Position numbers and translations under genes: made by a program
Shown: positions 9,013 through 16,374 of the stretch, piece by piece
Layout: each line of letters opens with the position of its first letter
Position numbering within the stretch: the first letter of the stretch is position 1
Assembly (NCBI GenBank): GCA_964463325.1
Contig: CAYXBY010000004.1
Coordinates: 1-49,975, forward strand
Source: UMGS1002 sp964463325
GTDB lineage: Bacteria > Bacillota > Clostridia > Oscillospirales > CAG-272
DNA length: 49,975 nucleotides
Direction of reading: 5' to 3'
Notes under the pieces: generated by a model
What the model was told of the DNA's origin: nothing
The model's database searches: none
The model's input: only the letters and a program-made list of their open reading frames with translations

Positions 9013-10152
9013 ATGGAACGCGAAAGGGTCAACGTATTTGATAGTGGGCGGCTGCCGGCGCCGAGAGGGGAGCTTCATATGCGGTCGTCAGGAGGCGCAG
9101 CGGTGCGGGTTTTGGCGCTGGGAATGGCCATTTTTTCGATCATTTTTGTGCTGTGCTGCTTCGGAGTCAGTCTGAAAGAGCAGGGAATTGGCCCGGATGA
9201 TCTCGAATCGTCGCAGATGTGCGGTGCGGTCGGGACATCGTCGACGGTGCCGCCGGACACCTCGTCAGACGCCTCGCCGGACGCCTCGCCGGACACCTCG
9301 TCAGACGCCACTCCGGATGCCGCACAGCCTGCCGTTACCGACATATATGCTTACGACGCCGCCGCTGTCCCGGTGGGGCATGTTGGCATTCGTCCGTACG
9401 ACCTCAGTCTGCGTGAGCTTGGTGACAGCTTTATGTATAACAGCACCTCCTATTCGCCCAGTGTCTCGGCACTGCGACAGCTGGATACCCGGCCGGCGCT
9501 GGTGGACACGGTGTCGGCGCCTGTCGTGCTTATAATACATACGCACGGCACCGAGGCCTACAGTCCGGAGGGCAGCATCTCATATGACGGCGTCAGTACG
9601 CTGGCGCGGTCAAGCGACGTGACGCAAAATGTGGTGGCCGTCGGGCGTGTGATGGCCGAGGTGCTTAACAGCAAAGGCGTCAGGACGCTGCACTGCGAGA
9701 TAATGCACGATGAGCAGTCCTATCGCGATTCATATTCGCGCGCGGCAGCGACCATCCGTGAGTATTTGCAGAAATACCCTTCAATTAAATATGTCTTCGA
9801 TGTGCACCGCGACTCAGTGACGGATCAGTCCGGCGCGCTGCTGCGCCCGGTGACAGCGTCGGGCGGACGGGTGGCGGCGCAGGTCATGTGTGTCGTCGGC
9901 AGCGATGAGGGCGGCGCTGACTACCCGGACTGGCAGCGCAATCTGGCCTTTGCACTGCGTCTGCGGTCGGAGCTGAACAGCGCCTGCGCGGGGCTGGCGC
10001 GGCCGGTCTGCCTGCGCAGCTCGGCATATAACCAGCAATATGCGCCTATGTCGCTGCTGCTGGAGATCGGGTGCAGCGGGAATTACCTTGGCGAGGCGCT
10101 GGAGGCCGGGCGGCTGTGCGCACAATCGCTGGCAGAGCTGATAAAGGGATGA
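9013..10152 (+). CDS. spoIIP: Stage II sporulation protein P, engulfment amidase/endopeptidase
   Basis: SpoIIP hydrolyses septal peptidoglycan with SpoIID so that the mother cell can engulf the forespore. The 379-residue protein has a short cytoplasmic N-terminus, one membrane anchor (about 31-52), a Ser/Asp/Pro/Ala repeat linker (about 81-105), and the amidase domain with HTHGTEAY (176-183) and DVHRD (263-267), the expected zinc/catalytic motifs, and a conserved SLLLEIG near the end. GGAGG lies 6 bases before the ATG at 9013; the frame is open 13 codons further up but without a site. The 78-base gap after gpr suggests co-transcription. Confidence 0.95.
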   Translation: MERERVNVFDSGRLPAPRGELHMRSSGGAAVRVLALGMAIFSIIFVLCCFGVSLKEQGIGPDDLESSQMCGAVGTSSTVPPDTSSDASPDASPDTSSDATPDAAQPAVTDIYAYDAAAVPVGHVGIRPYDLSLRELGDSFMYNSTSYSPSVSALRQLDTRPALVDTVSAPVVLIIHTHGTEAYSPEGSISYDGVSTLARSSDVTQNVVAVGRVMAEVLNSKGVRTLHCEIMHDEQSYRDSYSRAAATIREYLQKYPSIKYVFDVHRDSVTDQSGALLRPVTASGGRVAAQVMCVVGSDEGGADYPDWQRNLAFALRLRSELNSACAGLARPVCLRSSAYNQQYAPMSLLLEIGCSGNYLGEALEAGRLCAQSLAELIKG

Positions 10153-10159
10153 TAACACA

Positions 10160-10196
10160 TTGGGCGGCGAGGCATGATTTTAGCTTCGCCGCCCAA
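10160..10196. terminator. Hairpin between spoIIP and the AraC regulator
   Basis: An 11-bp stem TTGGGCGGCGA / TCGCCGCCCAA (10160-10170 with 10186-10196) lies between convergent genes. The T run is poor on both strands, so termination is likely but not certain. Confidence 0.5.
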
Positions 10197-10210
10197 CAGC
10201 TTTGTGGGGG

Positions 10211-11050
10211 TTATTCCTTATGGTTCTCGAGGCGATACTGCCGCGGGGTCATGCCGCGCAGACGCACGAAGGTGTTATAGAACTGTGGCTTGCTTTTGTA
10301 GCCGACGGCGTCGGATATTTGCTCTGCGGACATATCCGTCGTGCTGAGCAGCTCGGCTGCCATGTCGATGCGCTTGCCGGTGATGTAATCGGACAGGTTC
10401 ATGCCCTTGTGCTTTTTGAACATGCGCGAAAAGTATGCCGAGTTGTAGCGGAAGCGATCAGCCAGCTCCTCCTGCGAGATATTCTCGGTGAAGTGTTTGT
10501 CGACGTATTCCAGCGTGACTGAAATGATATATGCCGGATCGCGGTTGGCCAGCTCACTGCGTGCACGCTCCATGGCGCGTGCCAGGTATTGCGTCAGCAG
10601 TCCCACCAGCTGGCGGTTGACGGCTCTGAAATCGCCGGCCTTTTTTTCGTTTTCGCGTATCAGTGTGCGCAGGACGAAGTCCAGCACCTCCAGCTCGTAG
10701 GCGTTAAGCGTCAGCTCCGGCTGGTACTCATTTTCAGTGTAAAAAATGCGGCGCAGCTGCTCAGCGTCGGCCAATGACTCGAAAAAATCCGCCGACAGCA
10801 GCAGCTCGCGGTATTGCAGCTCGCCCTCGGGGCGCAGCGCGTGCGGCACCGCGCGGTCGATAAAATAGACCGTGCCGCTTTTGAGCTCGTAGGGCTTGCC
10901 GTCGATCAGCTGGCTGCCCTCACCCGCAATCGGCAGGATGAGATCGAAATATGCGTGAGTGTGCTCGTCCTCGCGGGTGTCGCAGACGCTGCGCAGGACG
11001 CCAAAGCAGTCACCCTGGGGTACAAATTCTGTAATGTAGTAGTTGGTCAT
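10211..11050 (-). CDS. AraC-family transcriptional regulator with N-terminal cupin sensor
   Basis: The 279-residue protein has an AraC-type layout. Residues 1-100 form a cupin-like sensor (EDEHTHAYFDLILPIAGEG, then SGTVYFIDRAVPHAL), and the last 100 residues hold two helix-turn-helix units (ISQEELADRFRYNSAYFSRMF, then MSAEQISDAVGYKSKPQFYN) ending with the family signature GMTPRQYR. Such proteins usually activate sugar-use genes in response to a small ligand. GGAGAG lies 8 bases before the ATG. No transport or catabolic gene is next to it in the same direction; the divergent neighbour is an aminotransferase. The ligand and targets are unknown. Confidence 0.93.
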   Translation of the reverse strand: MTNYYITEFVPQGDCFGVLRSVCDTREDEHTHAYFDLILPIAGEGSQLIDGKPYELKSGTVYFIDRAVPHALRPEGELQYRELLLSADFFESLADAEQLRRIFYTENEYQPELTLNAYELEVLDFVLRTLIRENEKKAGDFRAVNRQLVGLLTQYLARAMERARSELANRDPAYIISVTLEYVDKHFTENISQEELADRFRYNSAYFSRMFKKHKGMNLSDYITGKRIDMAAELLSTTDMSAEQISDAVGYKSKPQFYNTFVRLRGMTPRQYRLENHKE

Positions 11051-11077
11051 GCTTATCTCTCCGTTTCATTCGCGCTT

Positions 11078-11106
11078 ATTATGGCACAAAAAACGCCGCT
11101 TGTCAA
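11078..11106 (-). promoter_or_regulatory. Sigma-A-type promoter of the AraC regulator
   Basis: On the minus strand TTGACA and CATAAT are separated by 17 bases, about 28 bases upstream of the ATG at 11050, giving a short leader. Confidence 0.65.
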
Positions 11107-11136
11107 GAGCAAAATGTACTATTTTTTGATATCATT

Positions 11137-11193
11137 CTCGAGGCTCTGCCTCGAGCTCCACCAAGGGGACTTTTTCGAGAAAAAGTCCCCTTG
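11137..11193 (-). repeat. Intergenic palindromic element, copy A
   Basis: Two adjacent hairpins fill most of the AraC/aminotransferase gap: CTCGAGGC-TCT-GCCTCGAG (11137-11155) and a near-perfect 14-bp stem CAAGGGGACTTTTT / AAAAAGTCCCCTTG (11162-11193). Read on the minus strand it contains TTGGTGGAG followed by a GC hairpin with an AGA loop. The same plan occurs at 32959-33058 on the plus strand. It probably belongs to a dispersed palindromic repeat family of this genome (inference). Confidence 0.6.
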
Positions 11194-11289
11194 AAGCTCC
11201 AAAAAGCTTTCACCGGAAGGATGCGAGCCCCAATGCGCCGAATGAGGCCATAGCCGGGTGCTTTTTTGCAAAAAGTTTGCGCTCGGCTA

Positions 11290-11317
11290 TTGACATTTTT
11301 TCGGGGCAGGGTATAAT
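11290..11317 (+). promoter_or_regulatory. Consensus sigma-A promoter of the aminotransferase operon
   Basis: Perfect TTGACA (11290-11295) and perfect TATAAT (11312-11317) are spaced by 16 bases, about 68 bases before the ATG at 11386. Confidence 0.8.
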
Positions 11318-11385
11318 TTATATGATAGACTGTCGCATGCCGTGTCACGGTATCGCAGCGGCAGCTCAGAACAGGAGCCTTCGAC

Positions 11386-12597
11386 ATGCAATATAGATTT
11401 TCGGACAAGATCGCCGAGCTTAAGCCCAGTGCCATCAGGGAAATGTTCAAAAACGTCACCGATCCCGACGTTATCTCGTTCGCGGCGGGCAATCCGTCGC
11501 CCGAATCCTTCCCGGTCGAGCAGCTGGCGCGGCTTTCGGCTGATATTTTCGCCAATTCCGCAAGCGCGGCGCTGCAATACAGCGTTACCGACGGCTATGG
11601 GCCGCTGCGTAAGACGGTGGCGGCGCGGCTGCGCTCGCGCTTTGGCATCGGACGCTCGACGGCGGCCGGCGACGCATATGACGACACCACCATAATAGTT
11701 TCGGGTGGGCAGCAGGGAATCGAGCTCGCCTGCAAGGTGCTGTGCAATGAGGGCGACGCCGTGCTGTGCGAGGATCCGACCTTTGTGGGCGCACTCAACG
11801 CCTTCCGCTCCTGCGGCGCAAGAACGGTCGGCGTCCCGCTTGAGGAGGACGGTCTCGACCTCGACGCGCTTGAGGCCGCCATACAGCGCACGCCGCGTGT
11901 GCGCCTGCTCTATCTCATCCCCACCTTTCAAAACCCCGCCGGAACTGCAACATCGCTTGAAAAACGCATAAAAATATATCAAATTGCAAAGAAATATGGT
12001 ATAATGATATTTGAGGACGATCCCTACGGCGAGCTGCGCTTTGCCGGGGAGCCGCTGCCCACCATCAAAAGCCTCGACGACGAGGGGCTGGTCATTTATT
12101 GCTCCTCCTTTTCAAAGATATTGTCCGCCGGCATGCGCGTTGGGCATGTGACGGCGCCGGATGCCGTGGCGCAGAAAATGGTGGTGGCAAAGCAGTCCGA
12201 GGATGTGCACACAAACATCTTTTTCCAGATGCTGTGCCATCGCTATATCACCGAATGTGACCTTGACGCACATATCGCCGACATCCGCACCATCTATCGC
12301 CGCAAATGCGGTCTCATGCTGGCGGCGCTGGAGCGCGAGCTGCCCGAGGGGTGGCACTTTACGCGCCCCGAGGGCGGACTGTTCGTCTGGTGCACGGTGC
12401 CGCAGGGCGTCTCGATGGAGGCGTTCGTCAAGCGGGCACTGGAGGGCGGCGTGGCAGTCGTCCCCGGGACGACCTTCAACTGCGACACTGACGCGCCCTC
12501 AAGCTCTTTCCGCCTGAACTACTCCACTCCGACGGATGAGCAGATAGTCGAGGGCTGCCGCCGTCTGGGGGCGGTCGCGCGGGCGTTGATATCCTGA
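11386..12597 (+). CDS. PLP-dependent aminotransferase, class I/II (2-aminoadipate/ aromatic-type, LysN/ARO8-like)
   Basis: This 403-residue fold-type I enzyme transfers amino groups using pyridoxal phosphate. Visible landmarks are ISFAAGNPSPESFP at the N-terminus, IIVSGGQQGIEL (phosphate-binding turn), PTFQNPAG (179-186), DDPYGEL (211-217), the Schiff-base lysine in SSFSKILSAGMRVG (Lys244) and RLNYS near the end. The family is the one shared with the MocR effector domain, but there is no N-terminal GntR DNA-binding domain, so it is a free enzyme. Likely substrates are branched-chain, aromatic or 2-aminoadipate-type amino acids; this cannot be settled from sequence. CAGGAG precedes the ATG. 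YitT and trpS follow at short distance. Confidence 0.92.
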   Translation: MQYRFSDKIAELKPSAIREMFKNVTDPDVISFAAGNPSPESFPVEQLARLSADIFANSASAALQYSVTDGYGPLRKTVAARLRSRFGIGRSTAAGDAYDDTTIIVSGGQQGIELACKVLCNEGDAVLCEDPTFVGALNAFRSCGARTVGVPLEEDGLDLDALEAAIQRTPRVRLLYLIPTFQNPAGTATSLEKRIKIYQIAKKYGIMIFEDDPYGELRFAGEPLPTIKSLDDEGLVIYCSSFSKILSAGMRVGHVTAPDAVAQKMVVAKQSEDVHTNIFFQMLCHRYITECDLDAHIADIRTIYRRKCGLMLAALERELPEGWHFTRPEGGLFVWCTVPQGVSMEAFVKRALEGGVAVVPGTTFNCDTDAPSSSFRLNYSTPTDEQIVEGCRRLGAVARALIS

Positions 12598-12630
12598 GCG
12601 GCGAAATTTTATCACGAAGGGAGCCCTATC

Positions 12631-13512
12631 ATGGCCTCAAAACGAACACGCGAGTTGCTGCGTCAAGCGCTGCTGCTGACGCTGGGCAGCGCGGTATATG
12701 CCGTGGCGATCTCCTGCTTTCTCGATCCCAATCGGCTGGTGCCGGGTGGAGTTTCGGGCATTGCTATCATATTAAATCATACTGTCGAGTGGCTGGACAC
12801 CGGTACGGTGATCATGCTGCTAAATATCCCGCTGCTGGTGCTGGGGCTGCTCAAGTTTGGGCGGCGCTTTATGCTGTCGACGGTGTATGCCACGGTGCTT
12901 TCGTCCACGCTGATAGATGTTCTCGGCCGACTGCTTTCCGATCGTTTGCCGCTGACTGACGATCTGCCACTGGCCGCGCTGGCAGGTGGTGCGCTGATGG
13001 CGCTGGGACTGGGGCTGGTGTTCCGCGGTGGCGGCTCGACGGGCGGTTCGGATATTGTAATAAAGTTCATCCGTCTGAAGTACCGCCATATTCCCACCGG
13101 GCGCGTGTTTTTGATGGTGGATATGATCGTCGTGGCGGTGTCGGCGCTGGTGTTCCGTAACATTGAGGTTGCGCTTTATGCCGCACTGGCGCTGGTGGTC
13201 AGCGCCACGGTGCTTGACCGCGTGCTGTACGGCACCGACGAGGCCAAGCTGATCTACATCATCAGCGACCGCTGCGATGAGCTGGCGGATGTGCTGATGC
13301 GTCAGCTGGACGTCGGCGTGACCATACTTGAGGGCGAGGGCGCCTATTCGGGCAGCGACAAGCGCGTGCTTATGTGTGCGGCGCACAAGCGCACCTTCCC
13401 GCGCATACGCGAGGTGGTCACCGAGGTCGACGATATGGCCTTTATGATAGTCAGCTCGGCGCAGGAGATATTCGGCGAGGGCTTTAAAAATCACCGTTCC
13501 GGCGATCTGTAA
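12631..13512 (+). CDS. YitT-family membrane protein (DUF161 + DUF2179)
   Basis: The 293-residue protein has five or six hydrophobic segments in residues 10-200 with the YitT signatures YAVAISCFLDPNRLVPGGVSG and FRGGGSTGGSDIV. A cytoplasmic C-terminal DUF2179 domain follows (KLIYIISDRCDELADVL, then GVTILEGEGAYSG). The family is very common in Firmicutes; its biochemical role is not established. GAAGGGAG lies about 7 bases before the ATG. The 33-base gap from the aminotransferase suggests one transcript, though no functional link is evident. Confidence 0.92.
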   Translation: MASKRTRELLRQALLLTLGSAVYAVAISCFLDPNRLVPGGVSGIAIILNHTVEWLDTGTVIMLLNIPLLVLGLLKFGRRFMLSTVYATVLSSTLIDVLGRLLSDRLPLTDDLPLAALAGGALMALGLGLVFRGGGSTGGSDIVIKFIRLKYRHIPTGRVFLMVDMIVVAVSALVFRNIEVALYAALALVVSATVLDRVLYGTDEAKLIYIISDRCDELADVLMRQLDVGVTILEGEGAYSGSDKRVLMCAAHKRTFPRIREVVTEVDDMAFMIVSSAQEIFGEGFKNHRSGDL

Positions 13513-13545
13513 TTAATTGATAAAACTGAAAGGATATATAACATC

Positions 13546-14541
13546 ATGATCAACGACCAAAAGATATCGTTCTCGGGCGTGCAGCCCTCCGGTAACCTGA
13601 CGATTGGAAACTATCTCGGTGCCATAAAGAATTTTTCATATTTTTCCGAAAATTACAAGTGCTTTTACTGCGTCGTGGACATGCACGCCATTACTGTGCG
13701 GCAGGTTCCGGCCGAGCTGCGCCGCCGTACATATGAGACGCTGGCGCTCTACCTCGCCTGCGGCCTCGACCCCGAGAAAAACACGCTTTATGTGCAGTCG
13801 CACGTGCCGGCGCACGCCGAGCTGGCCTGGATACTCAACTGCTTCACCATGTTCGGTGAGCTTTCCCGCATGACGCAGTTTAAGGACAAGAGCGCCAAGC
13901 ACGCGGACAACATAAATGCCGGCCTTTTTACCTATCCCAGCCTCATGGCGGCGGATATACTGCTGTATCAGACCGACGTGGTGCCGGTCGGCATCGACCA
14001 GAAGCAGCATGTTGAGCTGACGCGCGACATCGCCGAGCGCATAAATCAGCTCTACCCGGGGCTTTTCACAGTTCCCGAGCCCGTCATCCCGACAAACGGC
14101 GCCAAGATCATGTCGCTGGCCGAGCCGACCAAGAAAATGAGCAAATCGGACGAAAATGAGAACGCCGTGGTGCGTATTCTCGATGACCGCGACACTATTA
14201 TGCGCAAGTTCCGCCGCGCCGTGACGGATTCCGAGGCGGCCGTCCGCTTTGCCGAGGGCAAGGACGGCATCAACAACCTCATGACCATATATTCCTGCTT
14301 CACGGGTAAGTCGAAGGACGAGATCGAGCATGAATTTGAGGGTCGCGGCTATGGTGACTTCAAGAGCGCCGTTGGTGAGGTGTGCGCTGACGCGCTCGCG
14401 CCGGTGCAGGCCGAGTTCGGGCGTCTGTGCGCGGACAAGGCGTATCTCGAATCGCTTATGAAGAAGGGCGCCGACGAGGCGGCATACTATGCGCGCCGGA
14501 CGCTGTCCAAGGTCAAGAAAAAGCTGGGATTCATAATTTAA
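13546..14541 (+). CDS. trpS: Tryptophan--tRNA ligase
   Basis: TrpRS charges tRNA-Trp in the cytoplasm. The 331-residue protein has normal length for the family. Class I motifs are present: the HIGH-equivalent TIGN (19-22, in GVQPSGNLTIGNYLGA) and KMSKS (197-201). Other TrpRS features include MHAIT, MTQFKDK, YPSLMAADILLY and VGIDQKQHVELTRDIA. GAAAGGA precedes the ATG. It lies 33 bases after the YitT gene; no T-box is visible in front of it, so it seems to depend on the operon promoter at 11.3 kb. Confidence 0.97.
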   Translation: MINDQKISFSGVQPSGNLTIGNYLGAIKNFSYFSENYKCFYCVVDMHAITVRQVPAELRRRTYETLALYLACGLDPEKNTLYVQSHVPAHAELAWILNCFTMFGELSRMTQFKDKSAKHADNINAGLFTYPSLMAADILLYQTDVVPVGIDQKQHVELTRDIAERINQLYPGLFTVPEPVIPTNGAKIMSLAEPTKKMSKSDENENAVVRILDDRDTIMRKFRRAVTDSEAAVRFAEGKDGINNLMTIYSCFTGKSKDEIEHEFEGRGYGDFKSAVGEVCADALAPVQAEFGRLCADKAYLESLMKKGADEAAYYARRTLSKVKKKLGFII

Positions 14542-14578
14542 AAGGGTAGCTGTACTGCAATTTTTGGAATTTTGCTGA

Positions 14579-14607
14579 TTGACAGCAGGACGGCGGCGTG
14601 GTATAAT
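14579..14607 (+). promoter_or_regulatory. Consensus sigma-A promoter and structured leader of asnA
   Basis: Perfect TTGACA (14579-14584) and TATAAT (14602-14607) with 17-base spacing. Transcription would begin near 14614, giving a leader of about 135 bases before the ATG at 14748. The leader holds a perfect palindrome GCCACCGCGGTGGC (14672-14685) and a second stem-loop just before the ribosome site (around 14705-14731). This is not a T-box: the order of the conserved bases is wrong and the leader is too short. Confidence 0.75.
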
Positions 14608-14747
14608 AATGCGTCGGGTGTGCTGGTCTCAGCAGTGCAATAGCTCCCGCTATACGTAAATAATAATATGCCACCGCGGTGGCAGCGGATGCGCTGTTCC
14701 CGCTGGCGCGCCGCACGTGGTGTGATGGCGCAGGAGGTGCTTTTAAT

Positions 14748-15752
14748 ATGTCAAAACTTGAAATACCTGCCGGCTACAAGCCGGAGCTGTCGTTGCGGCA
14801 GACTGAGGTTGCCATCAAAAAGGTTAAGGATTTTTTTGAGAGGGATCTGTCAATACAACTCAACCTGACCCGTGTGTCGGCGCCGCTTTTTGTCGATGCG
14901 CGCAGCGGCCTTAATGATAACCTCAACGGCGTTGAGCGTCCGGTGGATTTTTCGCTGTACTCGGGCGAGCATTTTGAGATAGTCCATTCGCTGGCCAAGT
15001 GGAAGCGCATGGCGCTCAAAAGCTACGGCTTTGAGCCGGGCGAGGGGCTTTATACCGACATGAACGCGCTGCGCCGCGACGAGGAGACCGATAATATACA
15101 CTCCATCTTCGTCGACCAGTGGGACTGGGAAAAGGTCATCCGCCACGAGGATCGCACGCTTGACACCTTCCGTCACGCCGTTAAGCTGATATACGCCTCG
15201 CTGCGGCATACCGAGATATTTATCGCCGACGACTACAATTTCATCAATCGCCTGCTGCCTGAGCGCATAGAGTTTGTCACCTCACAGCAGCTGGAGGATC
15301 GCTACCCCGACAAAACGCCCAAGCAGCGCGAATATCTCGCTGCACGTGAGTATGGCGCTGTCTGCATCATGCAGATAGGCGGAAAAATGAAGTCCGGGCA
15401 GATACATGACGGCCGTGCGCCGGATTACGACGACTGGACAATGAACGGCGACATAATCGTCTATTACCCGGTGCTGGATATCGCGTTTGAGCTGTCGAGC
15501 ATGGGGGTGCGCGTCGATGAAGCGGCGCTGCTGCGCCAGCTGAATGAGGCCGGCTGCCCTGAGCGTGCCGAGCTGCCCTTCCACCGCGCCCTGCTCGAGG
15601 GAAAACTGCCGTACACCATCGGCGGCGGCATCGGACAATCGCGCATGTGCATGTTCTTTTTGCGCAAGGCGCACATCGGCGAGGTGCAGTCGTCGTACTG
15701 GGACGAGGAAACGCACCGCCGCTGCGCTGAAAACCACATATACTTATTGTAA
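14748..15752 (+). CDS. asnA: Aspartate--ammonia ligase (asparagine synthetase A)
   Basis: AsnA makes asparagine from aspartate, ammonia and ATP. The 334-residue protein matches the family in length and motifs: KDFFERDLSIQLNLTRVSAPLF, GLNDNLNGVERPV, EIVHSLAKWKR, IFVDQWDWEK and the C-terminal GGGIGQSRMCMFFL (the class II synthetase-type motif 3). AGGAGG lies 10 bases upstream of the chosen ATG; the longer frame reaching 14679 would run through that site. It has its own strong promoter and a strong terminator, so it is a monocistronic unit regulated separately from trpS. Confidence 0.96.
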   Translation: MSKLEIPAGYKPELSLRQTEVAIKKVKDFFERDLSIQLNLTRVSAPLFVDARSGLNDNLNGVERPVDFSLYSGEHFEIVHSLAKWKRMALKSYGFEPGEGLYTDMNALRRDEETDNIHSIFVDQWDWEKVIRHEDRTLDTFRHAVKLIYASLRHTEIFIADDYNFINRLLPERIEFVTSQQLEDRYPDKTPKQREYLAAREYGAVCIMQIGGKMKSGQIHDGRAPDYDDWTMNGDIIVYYPVLDIAFELSSMGVRVDEAALLRQLNEAGCPERAELPFHRALLEGKLPYTIGGGIGQSRMCMFFLRKAHIGEVQSSYWDEETHRRCAENHIYLL

Positions 15753-15780
15753 AAACGTGCAGCTCTGCACGCTAAAGCCA

Positions 15781-15811
15781 AAAAGCCAATCCCGGGTGGG
15801 ATTGGCTTTTT
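15781..15811 (+). terminator. Terminator of asnA
   Basis: A perfect 13-bp stem AAAAGCCAATCCC / GGGATTGGCTTTT (15781-15793 with 15798-15810) is followed by TTCTG. It is A/T-flanked on both sides and may also serve the convergent RNHCP gene. A smaller hairpin GTGCAG-CT-CTGCAC precedes it at 15757-15770. Confidence 0.9.
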
Positions 15812-15826
15812 CTGTGAACGCTAAAA

Positions 15827-16225
15827 TCAGCTTTGCATTTTATCGATCATTTCAATAGGGAACGGCGGCATCGCTATCGGCTTCATGGCAATGCTCATCA
15901 GCTTCATGGGGTTGTCGTCTGCGGCGACGCGGTTGGAGCTGAGCGCACCGCAGCGCTTGCAGCGGTGGATGAGCGCCCATTCGCCGTTTCCGCGCACCCA
16001 GACGGCGATCGGCTCCATAATGCCGCCGCAGTCGGCCTCGCGGTCGCCGGGCTCGTTGTCAAGATGAAGGCTGCAAAGGCAGTTGGGGCAATGATTACGA
16101 TGGTCGCTGCCGGCCTCGCCCGGTGTTACGAGACGTCCGCACACCTTGCAGGTGAAGACCTCATCGCAGGGATGCGTTTTGTAATAGCCCTTTTCGTATT
16201 GCTTGCGCTTATTTTCACGGTTCAT
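15827..16225 (-). CDS. RNHCP-domain zinc-ribbon-like protein
   Basis: The 132-residue protein carries the name-giving motif RNHCPNC (43-49) between two further Cys pairs, CKVC (26-29) and CKRC (89-92), which look like zinc knuckles. RNHCP proteins are small bacterial proteins with no demonstrated function. AGGAGG lies about 8 bases before the ATG at 16225; the frame extends nine codons further up through that site. It is a lone gene between convergent asnA and the RsgI-like lipoprotein gene upstream in its own direction. Confidence 0.85.
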   Translation of the reverse strand: MNRENKRKQYEKGYYKTHPCDEVFTCKVCGRLVTPGEAGSDHRNHCPNCLCSLHLDNEPGDREADCGGIMEPIAVWVRGNGEWALIHRCKRCGALSSNRVAADDNPMKLMSIAMKPIAMPPFPIEMIDKMQS

Positions 16226-16336
16226 ATGCTGCTCCTCCTGAGCGGACGACACTGCCGCCCGAGTTTTATATGTAGATCTCTTATATTATATTACACTTTC
16301 GCGCCGCTGTCAAGCACCGCCGCGCCCTTCACACAA

Positions 16337-16370
16337 AAGGTCTGCCCGCACCGTGGCGCAGGCAGACCTT
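16337..16370 (-). terminator. Terminator of the RsgI-like lipoprotein gene
   Basis: The 10-bp stem AAGGTCTGCC / GGCAGACCTT (16337-16346 with 16361-16370) lies 4 bases past the minus-strand stop at 16375 and is followed on that strand by TTTTGTG. Confidence 0.75.
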
Positions 16371-16374
16371 GCTT

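Noticed and set aside
14614..14747. T-box riboswitch in front of asnA
   Set aside because: The leader is too short, and although ACCGCGG and GGTGG occur, they are in the wrong order for the T-box core.
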